Positions 1 through 11,600 of a stretch of DNA of 33,267 nt are shown here, one piece after another (positions within the stretch are counted from its first letter, which is position 1; each line of letters opens with the position of its first letter). Made by a program: the position numbers and the translations under genes. Where the stretch lies: positions 1-33,267 of the forward strand of contig RWJK01001072.1 in the NCBI GenBank assembly GCA_004335835.1. The letters are read 5' to 3'. The notes beneath the pieces are model-generated. The model worked only from the letters and a program-made list of their open reading frames with translations. It did not search any database and was not told the origin of the DNA. Source of the DNA: Scenedesmus sp. ARA3. Lineage: Eukaryota > Chlorophyta > Chlorophyceae > Sphaeropleales > Scenedesmaceae.

Positions 1-1465
1 GATGTCCAGGCAGGCGGCGTCTACTGCGGCCCACTTGGCATCGTCGGTCTGCAGGGTGGGCGTTACGGAGGCAGTGAAACGTGAATTGTTGGTTGAGGCC
101 AGCTCACACGTACGGACCCACAAGGCCGTTATTGATTCAAGCGAGAGACACGCATGCGGCAGGATGACTTGCACTGCCTGGCAGTGACAGCACTTGGTGA
201 CATAATGCAGACGAACAGATCGTCCGCAAGATGATGACACCGCGCGCTGTCACTGCGGGGCAGAGCAAAGCATCCGCAGAAAGCGTCCCTCTTAAGCTTA
301 TACCAGTACTGGCGTGCATATTCTGTACGCATGAGCTGTATGAACAAAATACATCATTTGCCGACCACTTCAACCGCTCACATGCAAAACTGCGACCTCT
401 CTGTCAACAAACAAACAGCAGACATGTAAACCCATCACAGCACCTTCAAACTCTCAATCTTTCAACACGCAGCCTGCCGCCCACCTGCCCCGCGTTGGCT
501 CCAGGCGTCACCCTCAGGAACAGCGGCTTCTCCGCAGCATTGCTGCCAGCCTGCGCAGCAGCAGCAGCCTCTTTGCCCTGGATGTAACGCCCGCGCGTGA
601 CGATCTGCGTGTGCGTGCGCCGGCATATCTCCTCCTGCGTCTTGCGCTGAGTCAGCGCAAAGCGCGCAGCGCCAGGCGCGTCGTTAATGACAACCTCGGC
701 AAAGATGTCAGATCCAGATCCGCGCGCGGCGGCGGCTGTGGCGGCGGCAGCAGCAGCGGCAGCTGCAGATTGCGCGGCAGCTGCCTGCTGCGCTGCTGCT
801 GCGGCAGCGGCGTAGGGGTGGCCGGGCGGCAGCTGCTGCGGCTGACCTGGCAGGCCTGGGTGCTGAGGTGGCATCTGACCTGGCGCTGCTCCTGGGTAGT
901 AGGGGTAAGGGTGCTGCATTGCACCTGGAGGGGCTGCATGGGCCCCAGGGTAAGGAGCAGCAGCAGCAGCAGGTGCTGCGCCTGGCTGGGTTTGCAGTGC
1001 CTGCGCGACAGCGTTAGCTGCGCTGGCCCTAGCGAGGGCTGCTGCTTGAGCTGCTGCTGCCGGGTTGCCCTGTGTGGAGCAAGGGGGTGGCCAGAAAGCA
1101 GGTCAGCAGCGCAGCAGAAGGAAATGCAGACCCGCCTGAGCTGCATGTATGACCCTGAAACTCAGAAGATCGCGTTGCTGCTGCAGAGCGCGTCACGTGA
1201 CGCTGTGATAAAACAGATGACCATGTGCAAGCAAGCTTGCGTGGAAAATGTTCGCAGGCATGATCAGAACACTTGGTTGGCCAGGAAGCCATGAACAGCA
1301 GCGCCTACTCACTGCAGTCAGCTTCTGCGCTGCGGCAATAGCCGCAGCTTGCGCCTGAGCTAGCAGATCAGGCGGAAGACCTCCAGCTGCGGGGATCAAG
1401 CTGGCCGCTTGCCCTGGGGCAGCAGCTGCGGGCTGGTCCCATTTTCGCTTGCGTTTGTCGTTCAT
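1..1465 (-). CDS. KHDC4/RIK-like KH-domain protein, 5' part (partial at left edge)
   Basis: Three exons can be joined in phase 0: complement 1313-1465, 485-1069 and <1-48. The donors are GTGAGT and GTGGGC and the acceptors are cacag and tgcag. The protein starts MNDKRKRKWDQPAAAAPGQ, matching the basic plus KWDQP start of KHDC4 (BLOM7). A Pro/Gln/Ala-rich linker follows, and then at residues ~172-240 the diagnostic segment with EVVINDAP, LTQRKTQEEI and IVTRGRY, then KPLFLRV. Exon 3 adds TDDAKWAAVDAACLDI, which fits the helix after the KH core. KHDC4 in animals and RIK in plants are nuclear RNA-binding proteins; KHDC4 takes part in splice-site choice. The C-terminal half lies outside the window. 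The start was chosen because KWDQP is N-terminal in the family; an in-frame ATG 24 nt upstream (1489) is the alternative. Its start lies 264 nt from that of the divergent zinc-finger gene. Confidence 0.83.
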
Positions 1466-1728
1466 GGTGTGTCGGCTGAACAAAACCAAGAAGGAGCACT
1501 GAACTCCTGACGCGATTCTTCAAGTTCGATCGCCTATTTCGCAGGCCGTGACCGGGGTCTGGGGTGCAGCGTCATGTTGTTGGTGGTGCAGCAGCCCTTC
1601 CTCGACGTCCATTCAAGCAGCCTCCTGTTTCATTCGTTCTGCACAGCACGGTTTGCTTGGTTTCATCAGGAGGCTGTTGGCTCGAGTACCTAGATGCGTG
1701 CGTGAGATTGTGTTCTGCTGTCTGTGAG
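1466..1728. promoter_or_regulatory. Divergent intergenic region, likely bidirectional promoter
   Basis: This 263-nt gap lies between the start codons of the minus-strand KH-domain gene and the plus-strand C2H2 gene, so it must hold both 5' UTRs and both promoters. I see no clear TATA box. Part of it (from 1564) is open in the zinc-finger frame and could be coding if that gene starts upstream. Confidence 0.5.
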
Positions 1729-4385
1729 ATGTGTGGCATCAACGGCCTCCCAATCGCTGAGCCCAGGGACGAAGACTTTGCTGAGGCTCTGCTTGCTCTC
1801 TCTGGGGTTCCGGAGGAGCCTGTAGAAGATGTTGAGACCACCCACCAAGTCGACCCCAGCCAGCAGGTTGATGATCGCTTCTACTGCCCCTTTCCTGGAT
1901 GCCGGCGCAGCTTTGCTGAGCTCTGGCGCCTTAAGGTCCACTACAGGTAAGCTTGAGGCCTGTGCTGCTTGCGCTGCAGGGCTGCACCAGGCCCTCCAAC
2001 AAGCACTGCCTCTCATCAGGGGCTAAAGCACGCCAGCGCTTGCATTTCAGAATCAGCTGCGTGGTGTCTGCTCCATACCGAGCTGTCCTGGCTCTGCGAT
2101 GATGGCGTAAGCAGCAGTTTCGGTGGGCGTGGGCATGACAGCAGTGCCTTGCAGTTTCTGTGTTTCGTCGGCAGCTGATCTCTCCTCTGTTTCCGTATTG
2201 TTCATGTTGTATGTGCCTCGTGGCAAGCAGAGCTGGCGGACCGGCCCCAGCGTGTTGGATGTGTTGCTTACTGTGCTGCTGCTTGACTAGTGCTTGCTGT
2301 GCTGCGCTGCTCCTCCTCCTGCCTGACAGGGCTCCCCCAAATGTGAGGGGCTCTGGCAAAGAGAGGGGCCATGGTATGCGGCTGGACCGCTGCCCCAAGT
2401 GCAACGCCGTGCTGAAGGTGCGCTATGAGTCAGCAGCAACAGTCCAGCAGCAGCCCAGCTGCAGCAACACCTGCTGCTGGTGCAAGCATACTACCATGTC
2501 CTTCCTGCAAGCAAGCAGCTCATCTTGCCCAATGCAGGCAGCAGCAGCATGTATTGTGCCGGCACAGGATGATTACCGGCAACAACTTGTAGTAGCTTCA
2601 GCAGCTGTCTCAGCAGTCTGCATTTCCCTTGTGCTGCCTGACTTGCAGATTGGCGGCCACCATGTGCGCTGCTCCGCACGCGAGGCTGCACGGCAGCTTG
2701 CAAAGAAGCCTCGCCGCACGGTGAGCGCAGCAACTTGCCGTATGCAAAAAAAGCAACACATAAGACTTTGTTAACAAATAGACATAGCGGCAGGGCTGAC
2801 TAGGCAGCCAGCACTCGCAAGCAGACGTGCTCACCTTATGCAGTTATGCAGCTGTCCCCCGGCTGGTATGGCGTGCACTGCTGGGCCAGGGCTTGCAGGA
2901 AGATTACACAGATGTTCGTTGGGTAGCAAGGGCTCAGGAGGTCCTTGTGGGCTGGCTTACTGGATATATATGTGCATGCTATCAAGATGCTATGCCGATA
3001 TCCACCTGCTTGTGGTTTTGGTGATGCTTCTGCAGGGCCCTGCGGCAGCTAGTGAGACAAAGGCCACGCAGAAGCAGCAGAAGCAGCAGAAGCAGCAGCA
3101 GCAGCAGGCTGACGAGGCTGGCAGCGACTCCTTCCCAGACTCAGGCTACACTGCTACCACCACACATGGCGCACACCTGGAGGCCAGCCTGCCTTATACT
3201 CACCTGGAGGAGCAGCAGCAGCAGCTGGCTTCATACGGCTTCTGGGAGCAGCAGCAGCAGCAGCAGCTGCCGCAGCTGCAGCAGTTTGAGGAGCAGCCGC
3301 GGGTGCAGGTGCCAGTGCTGCCAGAGGTGCAGCAGCTGCGGCGGCTGCAGCAGCTGCTAGACAGGGTTGACCAGCACCTGGGCTTTGACTTTGACCCAGC
3401 GGAGCCTGCTGCTGCTGCACCCATGTTTGACCAAGCGGCTGCTGCTGCTGCCGCGGGGTATGGTGAGGCAGCAGGTTATGGGGGAGATGCAGCGATGGCT
3501 GCAGCAGATGCCGGCGGCTACCAGCCAACTGCTTACCACCAGCAGCTGCTTGCAAGCCTCACTGGCACAGCAGCAGGCGGCTTTGCAGCAGCGGCAGCAG
3601 GAGCAGATGAGGGCAGTTCCCTGTCACCGTACCCGCTGTCAGTTCAGCAGCAGCTGTTTGGTGATGCAAGCTACCAAGCTGCGCAGTATGCTGCGGCACA
3701 AGCAGCGCACGACAGCAGGGAGCAGCAGCATGCCGCGAGCAGCGACAGCAGCACCAGCAGCGGTGGTGGCGGTGGCGGTGGTGGCAGCAACAGCGGCGGC
3801 GGCAGCAGCAGCAGCCTGGATGCGAGCCGCGTATCCTCCCAAGCGGCCGACATGCATTACGAGCTCAGCGCATCAGCTCAGCAGCAGCACGAGCAGCAGC
3901 AGGTGCAGTCTCAGCTGCTGCAGATCTTCCAGCAGCATGCAGGCGCGCAACCCGCACTGTTTGGACTTGACGCTGCAAAGCATTCCGCACTGCTGCAGCA
4001 CCCCGCAGAGCCGCACGCACCGCTGCAACCTGCAGCAGCAGCGGCTGCTGCCCTACCTCCGCCAGCAGCAGCAGGCAAGTACCCAGGAGCGGTGCAGGCA
4101 CTGCTGCAGCAGGCATTGCAGGCAATCGCTGCTGCACACAAGCCGCAGCCTCCCACCCACGTGCTCGAACCCTCACAGCTGCACGCTGCAGCACTGGCAG
4201 CAGCACCGGCAGGAACGGCAGAGGCTGCGCCGGCAGTGCACTCAGCAGAAGAGGAGGATCCAGCTGCAGCGGCAGCTGCTGCAGTTGCTGCTGCTGCCGT
4301 TGCTGCTGTGCAGGCAGCGCTGCAGCAGCGGCCTGCACAGGATGAGTCTCACCTGCTGGCCCTGCTGCGCGAGACGCTTGCGTAG
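1729..4385 (+). CDS. Plant-type C2H2/C2HC zinc-finger protein with large Gln/Ala-rich C-terminus
   Basis: Four exons join in phase: 1729-1946, 2330-2417, 2649-2720 and 3036-4385, giving 575 aa. Residues 51-73 hold a C2H2-like finger (C53, C58, H71) with the signature CRRSFAELWRLKVHYR. It continues across the first intron into RAPPNVRGSGKERGHG, then a second cluster CPKC (94-97) and GGHHVRC (104-110). This string resembles a conserved, poorly characterised land-plant zinc-finger family, recalled and not searched. The last exon codes 449 residues dominated by Gln, Ala, Ser and Gly runs, plausibly a transactivation or phase-separating domain; this is inference. The start is uncertain: ATG 1729 was chosen because the acidic leader begins there, but the frame is open upstream to an ATG at 1564, adding 55 residues. 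Introns are 383, 231 and 315 nt and hold no exon echoes, unlike the genes to the right. Confidence 0.8.
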
Positions 4386-4440
4386 CAGCAGCAGGCTGCA
4401 GCAGAAGCAGGCTCAGCAGCAGCAGGCTGCAGCAGCGGCG
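3068..4440 (+). repeat. CAG/GCA trinucleotide-rich low-complexity coding tract
   Basis: This is the last exon of the zinc-finger gene and its immediate 3' flank. It contains many interrupted CAG and GCA runs, for example at 3073-3107, 3231-3266, 3720-3810, 4263-4320 and 4385-4435. The frame reads polyGln and polyAla with a Gly/Ser block near 3760-3820. The CAG pattern continues past the stop codon at 4383-4385, so the bias is at DNA level and not only in the protein. Confidence 0.85.
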
Positions 4441-5143
4441 ACATGGGGTGTCTGGCGCCGCACAGATACAGACACATGCAGTAGTCTTGCAACACACTCT
4501 TGAATGATGCATGGTGATGCAGGCAGGGGGTGCCCTCGGCCCCCGCTTGCTGATCAGTTTTGGCAGCTGCGCGTTTACATGGTGTGCTGTTGCTGCGTAT
4601 CACTCTGCAGCCGCTTTTGAAGCGCCTTTTGCAGCACGCTCATGTGTGGTGTGCTGTTGCCGGTTCTGTGTTGCTGTTGTTGCCGGACTGTTGGGATGCA
4701 ATCGCGGTGTTATCAGTTGTTGCAGCAACTGCCCATCAGGAGCGAGTTCCTGTGCGCTGCCTGAATGCCGCTGTTCTTGGCTCAGCAGCGCTGCAGGTTG
4801 CGCCCTCACCATGGTGCATCTGCTGATACATCTGTCTAGAGGTTTGTGTGTACTTTGGTGTATGGGTTGCAGCAGTGAACCTGGTCACGTGCTGCACATG
4901 TGTCGCCATGCACTTTTCAGTCCCTGCTGTCGCGTGGTTGCGTGAGCAAGTAGGGCTGCGGTTATTTCAGTGTGTGTGCTGAGTATATGATTGCCATTTA
5001 TCCTAGCTTGTGTGGTGGCAGTGGCACACTGTTGTTTGCAGTACCTCAGCTTGCAGTGTGGCAATGGCTGCCGGGTCGCAGTGCACTGCAGGCTGCGCAC
5101 AGCTGTGAGATGCAGCCTGCATGTTTGACATTGTGGGTACTTC

Positions 5144-5148
5144 TGTAA
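5144..5148 (+). terminator. Candidate TGTAA poly(A) signal of the zinc-finger gene
   Basis: This is the first plus-strand TGTAA after the stop codon at 4385. TGTAA is the usual poly(A) signal in Chlorophyceae. It would give a 3' UTR of about 770 nt. Later TGTAA copies lie near 7511 and 8209. Confidence 0.4.
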
Positions 5149-5649
5149 TACCAGTGCTGATTACACCGGCTGCTGCTGCGTTGCTGTGTTGCATGTCATC
5201 TGGTGCGAGCTGGGTGCTCCATGTGACTGTGCAGGCGTGCTCTGCTGCTGCCAGCCGCTGCTGTTGCGTGTCTTGTGCGTGGCATGGCACTGAATTCACA
5301 TCACGCGTGGTGCGGCGGCAAAAGCGGCTGCTTGCCCCCATGTGTGTGTACTTGTACTAGTGGGCAACCATGCGTGAGCAGCACTGCCTGTGCTGCCTTT
5401 GTAGGCGGTGCATGCCTGCTGCCTGTTGCTGGCTTGAAGTTGTGATGCATCTTGCCAGTGGGAGTCTTGCCAAGCAGACTGTTCCCATGAGTGGATGCCT
5501 TAGCCTGATTCCTTTTCCTTTACTGCTTGTTTTGATGTTGGTGTTGGATCCGTCGGTTGGTTACGGTGTGTGCTGCGCGCCCAAAGGCCATCGCGTGGCC
5601 TGCAATGGTGTACTGCGCGCTTGGCTTACGTGCAAGATCATTGGCGGCG

Positions 5650-5709
5650 GCACATGTGCAGTGTGTGGACAGTACGTAGACAGCACATGTGCAGTGCATT
5701 GGCAGTACT
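5650..5709 (+). repeat. 33-bp tandem duplication with palindromic GCACATGTGC
   Basis: GCACATGTGCAGTG occurs at 5650 and again at 5683, each followed about 12 nt later by a CAGTAC block, so the unit is 33 bp. The ten-base core is self-complementary and includes an E-box-like CACATGTG. It is non-coding; no function is evident. Confidence 0.7.
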
Positions 5710-6480
5710 ACATTGGCTGTACACTGGTACGAAAGTGTCGGCACTGCCGTGGCAGAGGGAGCGTGGTGGTGTTTCGTCGCCTCGTGCGAGAGGCAGGGTG
5801 TATGTATCTCTCTTTCACAGCACTGCAACTGCCGGTTGAGGCCACCCAGCAGGTGCGGCAGCGCCCTGTTGGTGAGCATGTGGGGGGCAGTTCTATGATC
5901 AAACCAGCTGTGCTAGGGCGAGCGCGTTTGCGGGTCATGTTGGTGTGTGTTTGTGGCAGATCAGCAGCGAAGCGTCGAGGGTGGGTTGCCTCGCCATTTC
6001 TTGCCTACCTTGACTGACGTGTGTGATGCTGCAAAGTGTCTGGTGTTTGGTGTTGGGCGTATGCTTGTACGTGTGTGTACGCGGTGTCATCAGCGCGCAA
6101 TGCAGGTGATGAGGCAGCCTTTTGCGTGTGCTCGTTACTGCCTTCTTATGGCTGCTGCCTCTGTCGCTGCTGTGGGCACAGGTTATGCCTCGGTGCAGTG
6201 TGTCATGCAAGCTTGAGCGCGGATCGGCACTGCTGCGCCTGTTGCACGCCGGTGTCGTGTACAGCAGCTGCTGCCTCCTGATGCGCTGTGCTGCAGTTCG
6301 GCAGTGCGGTGTCGAGCAAGGCACGGGGTGCTGGCTGTGCTCTGCAATTTGTCTGCCGTTCAACTTGTTGCAACTTGTTGCAATGCATCTGCAGCTAAGA
6401 AAGGATGTGGAGCTGTGCTGTGCTGTGCTGTACAGTGTGCAAGATCATGAGGTGTCCCTTGTACGAGTATGGGGAATCAA

Positions 6481-6646
6481 GCACCAGACTGGTTGGTGTA
6501 GGCATGCATGCGGGGTGCCTTGTGCTCTCGCACGCGACATGCGACGGGATGTGATGCTGGTTCAAGCACCAGACTGTGGTTGGTGTAGGCATGCACGCGG
6601 GTGCGGTGTGCTCGCCCGTGACATGTGACGGGATGTGATGCGGATG
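6481..6646 (+). repeat. 85-bp imperfect tandem duplication
   Basis: Two copies start at 6481 and 6566, each with GCACCAGACT, then GTTGGTGTAGGCATGCA, and ending GACGGGATGTGATGC. They differ by several substitutions and small indels. The 15-base end GACGGGATGTGATGC occurs a third time at 8422, 1.8 kb downstream. Confidence 0.8.
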
Positions 6647-8616
6647 GTAGCTCTTGCTGTTCAATGCTGCTGGATGAGCTTGCGAGGTCAGCGGCCCGGC
6701 TGGTTACATTTAGTATGTGATACATAAACCCAAACCGGTGTTGGCAATACAAGGGTGAGGCGTTATGACGGTGGGGTGTTTATTAGGGTGTACCCCAGGA
6801 ATAACCCATACTGGCCAAGGAGTAATCAAGCTCTGCAAAAGTGGGCTGAGTCAGCGTGTTGGTTCCCCTGGGGCTGCGTGTGTGCTGCATGTTCTTGTGT
6901 TTTTTTAAATGCAATGCGGCTGATTTTAATTGGGGCCCGTGTATGCAATGTGCTAGTAGTAACGGGACACCCTGCTAGGTTGCACAGCACTGTTTGGAAG
7001 CCTCATGCTGCATGCCTGCCTGTTGCATTGGGTGGAAGAAGAAGTGCCTTGGCAAGCGCAGAGCTTCGCCTGTTTCGACAGCTATGCGTATGTTGCGCCT
7101 GTGCGCCATGCTGCAGGCGGCGTGTCTGTCTGAATCGACACGGCAGCAGGTGCCTCTGCTGCTTGGAAACAAGCAGTTGCGGCGCTGCTTGGTGCGCATG
7201 CACGCGCATGCCTCAGCTGTCATGTCTGTTGCCGCCTATGATGTGTGTATGCTGCACAGCTGCAGCACGTACGGCAGCTGACTGGCTTGTTGTGGTCTGC
7301 CGTATGTCACTGCCCGATCTGTGCATTGCTGCATATGCAGACAACTCGTTGGGCCCTACAATGGCCCCCTGCCATGCATGGCCTGGCCAGGCTGTTATAT
7401 AACCATGTATGGCTCAGAGCTATGTGTGGCAAGTATATCTGGCACGCGTGTGCTGTCACATTGCATCGGATCGTGTTGGCTGTCTGCAGCGCTCTGCATT
7501 TTGGCTCTGTTGTAACGAGACAAATACGTGCTTGATTTGTTGACCGCTTCCCTCAAACGCTTACATGCAAATGCAATCACACTGTCACCGTCATGCATGC
7601 ACTGCGCAGTCAAGCTCATGTACACTCACGCCGCCTCCAGCAAATGCATGCACAGGGAGCAGGCTATACTTACAAGAGGAGCAGTGTAGCATGTAATCAG
7701 CAGGAATGGCCGCGCCCTGTGTCTACAATAGCAACATGTTCTGCATAAAGTTCGCAGTGCTCTTGTGCTCAACATGATGTTGTGTTGTACGGCCAAGCAT
7801 GGGCAGTTGTTGTTGTCTTGGTAGGGTTTTGTTTGGGGTAACACGCTGCACCCCCACAGCTTCAAGTCCAAGCATGTCCAATGGACAGCTTTTGGTGCGG
7901 TGTGACGTGGTTGCTTTTTTATTGTCCAGTACCCTGTGTAGCTTTCTATTTGCTCTTCCAAGCAGTACCCTGTAGTTCAAGTAGCAACCCTTGCAGGAGG
8001 AGTCCGTTGCCTTGATTCACGTTTCAATCGTAGCCAGTCCTTTGTGAAGTTCCTCATCACCTAGAAGAACCCAAGGGATCGTCGCTGGCAAGGCGAGAAA
8101 GCACCAGCAACAGGTACGAGTGGGCTCTCGTTAGGCACTCTGCATGCATGCTCTGCAGCTTTTGTTGCCGTCGAAGGAGGAATTAGGTTAGTCATAAAAC
8201 TGTATAGACTGTAAGTTATGGGGTGATGACCTGCCTCCACTTGTGTCAGCATGACCTTTTACTGACTTGAAGTTCTGGGTTGCAACAGACCGTGCTGTGC
8301 TTGAGAAGACCTGCGTGCCAGGCTTGTGTAGTCAAAGGGACTGATCACACGTAAGACCACCTTATCATGCTTCCACAAAGTGACCAAGGCTATGGGAGAG
8401 CCTGATCCATCATGGTCTTAAGACGGGATGTGATGCTTTTGTGCTGCTTGCAGAGCCTGCGCAAGCTCAAAGCACATCGGCACTGCTCAAGGCTTCTCCA
8501 CACATAATCAAACCTCAGCATTTGTGCAGAGTTAGCAGTTCCTGCAAGCACATCTGCACCGCTTGCCCACAACTGCCGCAACTGCCGACAGCAGCAGCGC
8601 AGTCCCGTCAGCAACC

Positions 8617-11600
8617 ATGCAGCTCACCATAGCAGCGTGGGATGACCGCGTGTTTCCAGTTGAGCTGGATGCCAACGAGCCTTTTGCAACGCTTATGGCT
8701 ATCCTGGAAGCCGAGTCAGGGCTTCCTGCAGCCCAGCAGCAGCTGCTGCACAACGGGCGCCCTGTGCCTCCTTCGGCACACGGCCAGGGCTTGACTGCGC
8801 TCGGCATTGCAGATGGGGACATGCTGATGCTGATGCCGCTGCAGCAGCTGGGCGGCGCACCAGGCCAAGGCCAGCAGCAGCGCGGGGGTGCAGGTGTGTG
8901 GCCATTCGTTTATGCAGTAGCAGGTATGCCCATGCTATGTGCACCAGGCACTTCTGTGACAGTTTGCTTGCCTTGATTGCAACAATACAACTTAGCTAAT
9001 TGCCTGTGTCAAGGACGTCAACCAGCCACCATGCGCCTTGATACTCGACTCTTTTCAATGTTATTGCTGAAGCCCGCTGACCTGCCACGCTCGCCTGTCA
9101 CGCTGACCTGTCACATTCAACTGTTAATCACACCAGGCCAGCAGCAGCAGCAGCCGGCGCACGACCCCATGATGGACCTGAACGAGGATGGCAGCGCAAA
9201 GGCGCCTGTTGCTTTCATTGAAGCCGTGCGCGCCAAGCCAGACATCATGGCGGCCATCCAGCACGGCAACCCGCCACTGGCCGCAGCCATCCGCAACGAG
9301 GACATCCCTGCGATGCAGGTGGGACATGGATCAGACATTGTACTTTGAATGGTGTTGGTTGTTTCAGGGCTTGTGCTGTCCTGGGTTCCGCGTGGTCAGT
9401 AAGGTGTTGCTGTGCCCTTGGCAGCAGCAGCAGCACTTGATGAGCTAAGAATCATCAGTTGTACAAGTCATGGTGTTGCTTGCCGCCAAGCCAGACATCA
9501 TGGCGGCCATCCAGCACGGCAATTCGCCACTGGCTGCAGCCATCCGCAACGAGGACATCCCTGCGATGCAGGTGGGACATGGATCAGACATTGTGTTTTT
9601 AAATGGTGTTGGTTGTTTCAGGGCTTGTGTTGTCCTGGGTTCTGCATGGTTAGTAAGGTGTTCTGTCCCCTTGGCAGCAGCAGCAGCACTGGACGAGCTA
9701 GAAATCATCAGTTGTACAAGTCATGGTGTTGCTTGTCGCCAAGCCAGACATCATGTCGGCCATCCAGCACGGCAACCCGCCACTGGCCGCAGCCATCCGC
9801 AACGAGGACATCCCCGCAATGCAGGTGCGTCCTATGGCAGGACTTGTTTGAACTTGCGGTTCTGGGTTCTGCGCGGCTGGTGGCCGGCTTCCTGCCTGCG
9901 CAGCAGCAGCGGGTGAGCAAGGCCCCTTGGCAGCAGAAGTAAGGGGAAGTCTGCGTGCGAGGCGGAGCTGCTGTCAGCCACCCCTGTTTTTGTGCAAGCA
10001 TCTCCCTTGTACACCGTTGCAGGACTTGTACGGCAGCAGGGCAAGTGCAAGGCTGCCAATCCGAGTGCGCAGGGCACGGTAACACACTGCACAGAACTGA
10101 CTTCTGCTCATCACCTTGTCACCATGTCCCTGCAGGCGGAGCTGAAGCGCGTGCGCGCACTGCGGCGTGAGCAGCAGGCTGCTGCTGCGCGTGAGGCTGA
10201 GCTGCTGTCCGCAGACCCCTTTGACCCTGAGACGCAGCGCAAGATTGAGGAGCTGATCCAGAAGCAGAACATTGAGGAGAACCTGGCCGCGGTGAGTCTG
10301 CAAATGTGTACAGGGTGTTGCTCTTCGTTTTCACTGCACACAATTGCCTCTGCGCCTTACTTCTTTTGCACTTTTGCCCCAGTGTAGGCCCCAGCCTCCA
10401 AGAAGCTCGTTCTGCTACCACAGCTACCACAGGTACCTCAGCATCAACTCATCACTTTGCACCTTTTCCAGCGCACCTGATTATACTGCCATGCCCCTGC
10501 ACCTTCCTGCCTCATTGTGTTGTTGTTGGCTGTGGGCAACAGGCGCTGGAGCACAACCCTGAGGTGTTTGGCAGCGTGGAGATGCTGTACGTGGACATGG
10601 AGGTGCGCAGGCCCAATTGCTGGCAGCAGCAGCAGCAGCTGTCGCATTTGTGGCAGCACTACATGAGCACTTGATACACTTTTGCCGCCAGGTGCAGAAA
10701 TTGCCCGTCTGCCACATCTGCTGCGGCTGTTGCCTCTGTTGGTGTGGCGGCCTTTCCCATCCAAAACACCGCCTATGGTTTTGCATGTTTGATCAGAGTG
10801 GCATACTGCATTAAGCTTGGCTCCAACAAACGCACTGCTGCAGGTGAACGGCGTGCCTGTGAAGGCCTTTGTGGACAGCGGCGCGCAGATGACCATCATG
10901 ACGCACGAGTTTGCGGCCAAGTGCTACCTCACGCGGCTGCTGGACAAGCGCTTTGCCGGCATGGCTGTGGGCGTGGGCAGCAGCAGGATCCTGGGCCGCA
11001 TCCACCAGGCGCCTTTGAAGGTGCGGCTGAAGCATGTTGTTTTGCTTGCAGGAATGGTGTCATTATAGAAAGTGCCTGGTAGGGTGGTTTGTTGTTGGCC
11101 GGCGCAGCAGCAGGATCCTGGGCCGCATCCACCAGGCGCCTTTGAAGGCGGCTGCGGCAGCATGCTGTTTGGCAGCAGCTTCAACAAACAGCTGATACTG
11201 TGCATGGCAGTGGGCATCTTTAAGCCATCCTGCTGCTGACAAGCTTCGCCCTCTGCTTCTGCTCGTCTAACACGCACTCACACTCACACACAACATCACG
11301 CACACTCTGATTCTCCAACTTTCACCTGCACGTTGCCGGGCACCTCACCATCACGGTGCTGGAGCAGCGCGATGGGCCCCGAGTCACCTTGTGCTCACAC
11401 ACATATACTGCGCTCACCCACACCCGCGTAGCCGGACCCTGCTTGTTCAACACGCACTCCTATACATCCTTGCCACATGTTTGCCGACTCGCAGGTGGCC
11501 GGGCACTTCACCACCTGCAGCATCACCGTGCTGGAGCAGCGTGATGGGCCGCAGTTCATTTTCGGTCTTGACATGCTCAAGCGGCACCAATGCGTGCTTG

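Larger units (their letters stand above)
4386..8616. other. Gene-poor 4.2 kb stretch: 3' UTR of zinc-finger gene, intergenic DNA, DDI1 5' region
   Basis: I find no credible coding exon on either strand. The open frames here, up to 215 codons, lack domain-like composition and are Cys/Val/Arg-rich as expected from T/G-rich DNA. From about 4500 to 7500 the plus strand is visibly rich in T and G (tgtgctg, gtgtgt). This fits a transcribed 3' region or a long non-coding RNA on the plus strand, but that is inference. It contains two short tandem duplications (5650-5709 and 6481-6646). The last ~100 nt should be the DDI1 5' UTR. Confidence 0.6.

Noticed and set aside
3367..4512. Long alternative-frame and antisense ORFs across the zinc-finger gene's last exon
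   Set aside because: CAG repeats read as Ser, Ala, Leu or Cys runs in every frame. The Gln/Ala frame is the one in phase with the zinc-finger exons.
5370..7402. Long open frames (5370-6017, 6122-6628, 6755-7402, plus strand)
   Set aside because: Cys/Val/Arg-rich translations with no domain, and open frames in other phases as well; they follow from T/G-rich, stop-poor DNA.
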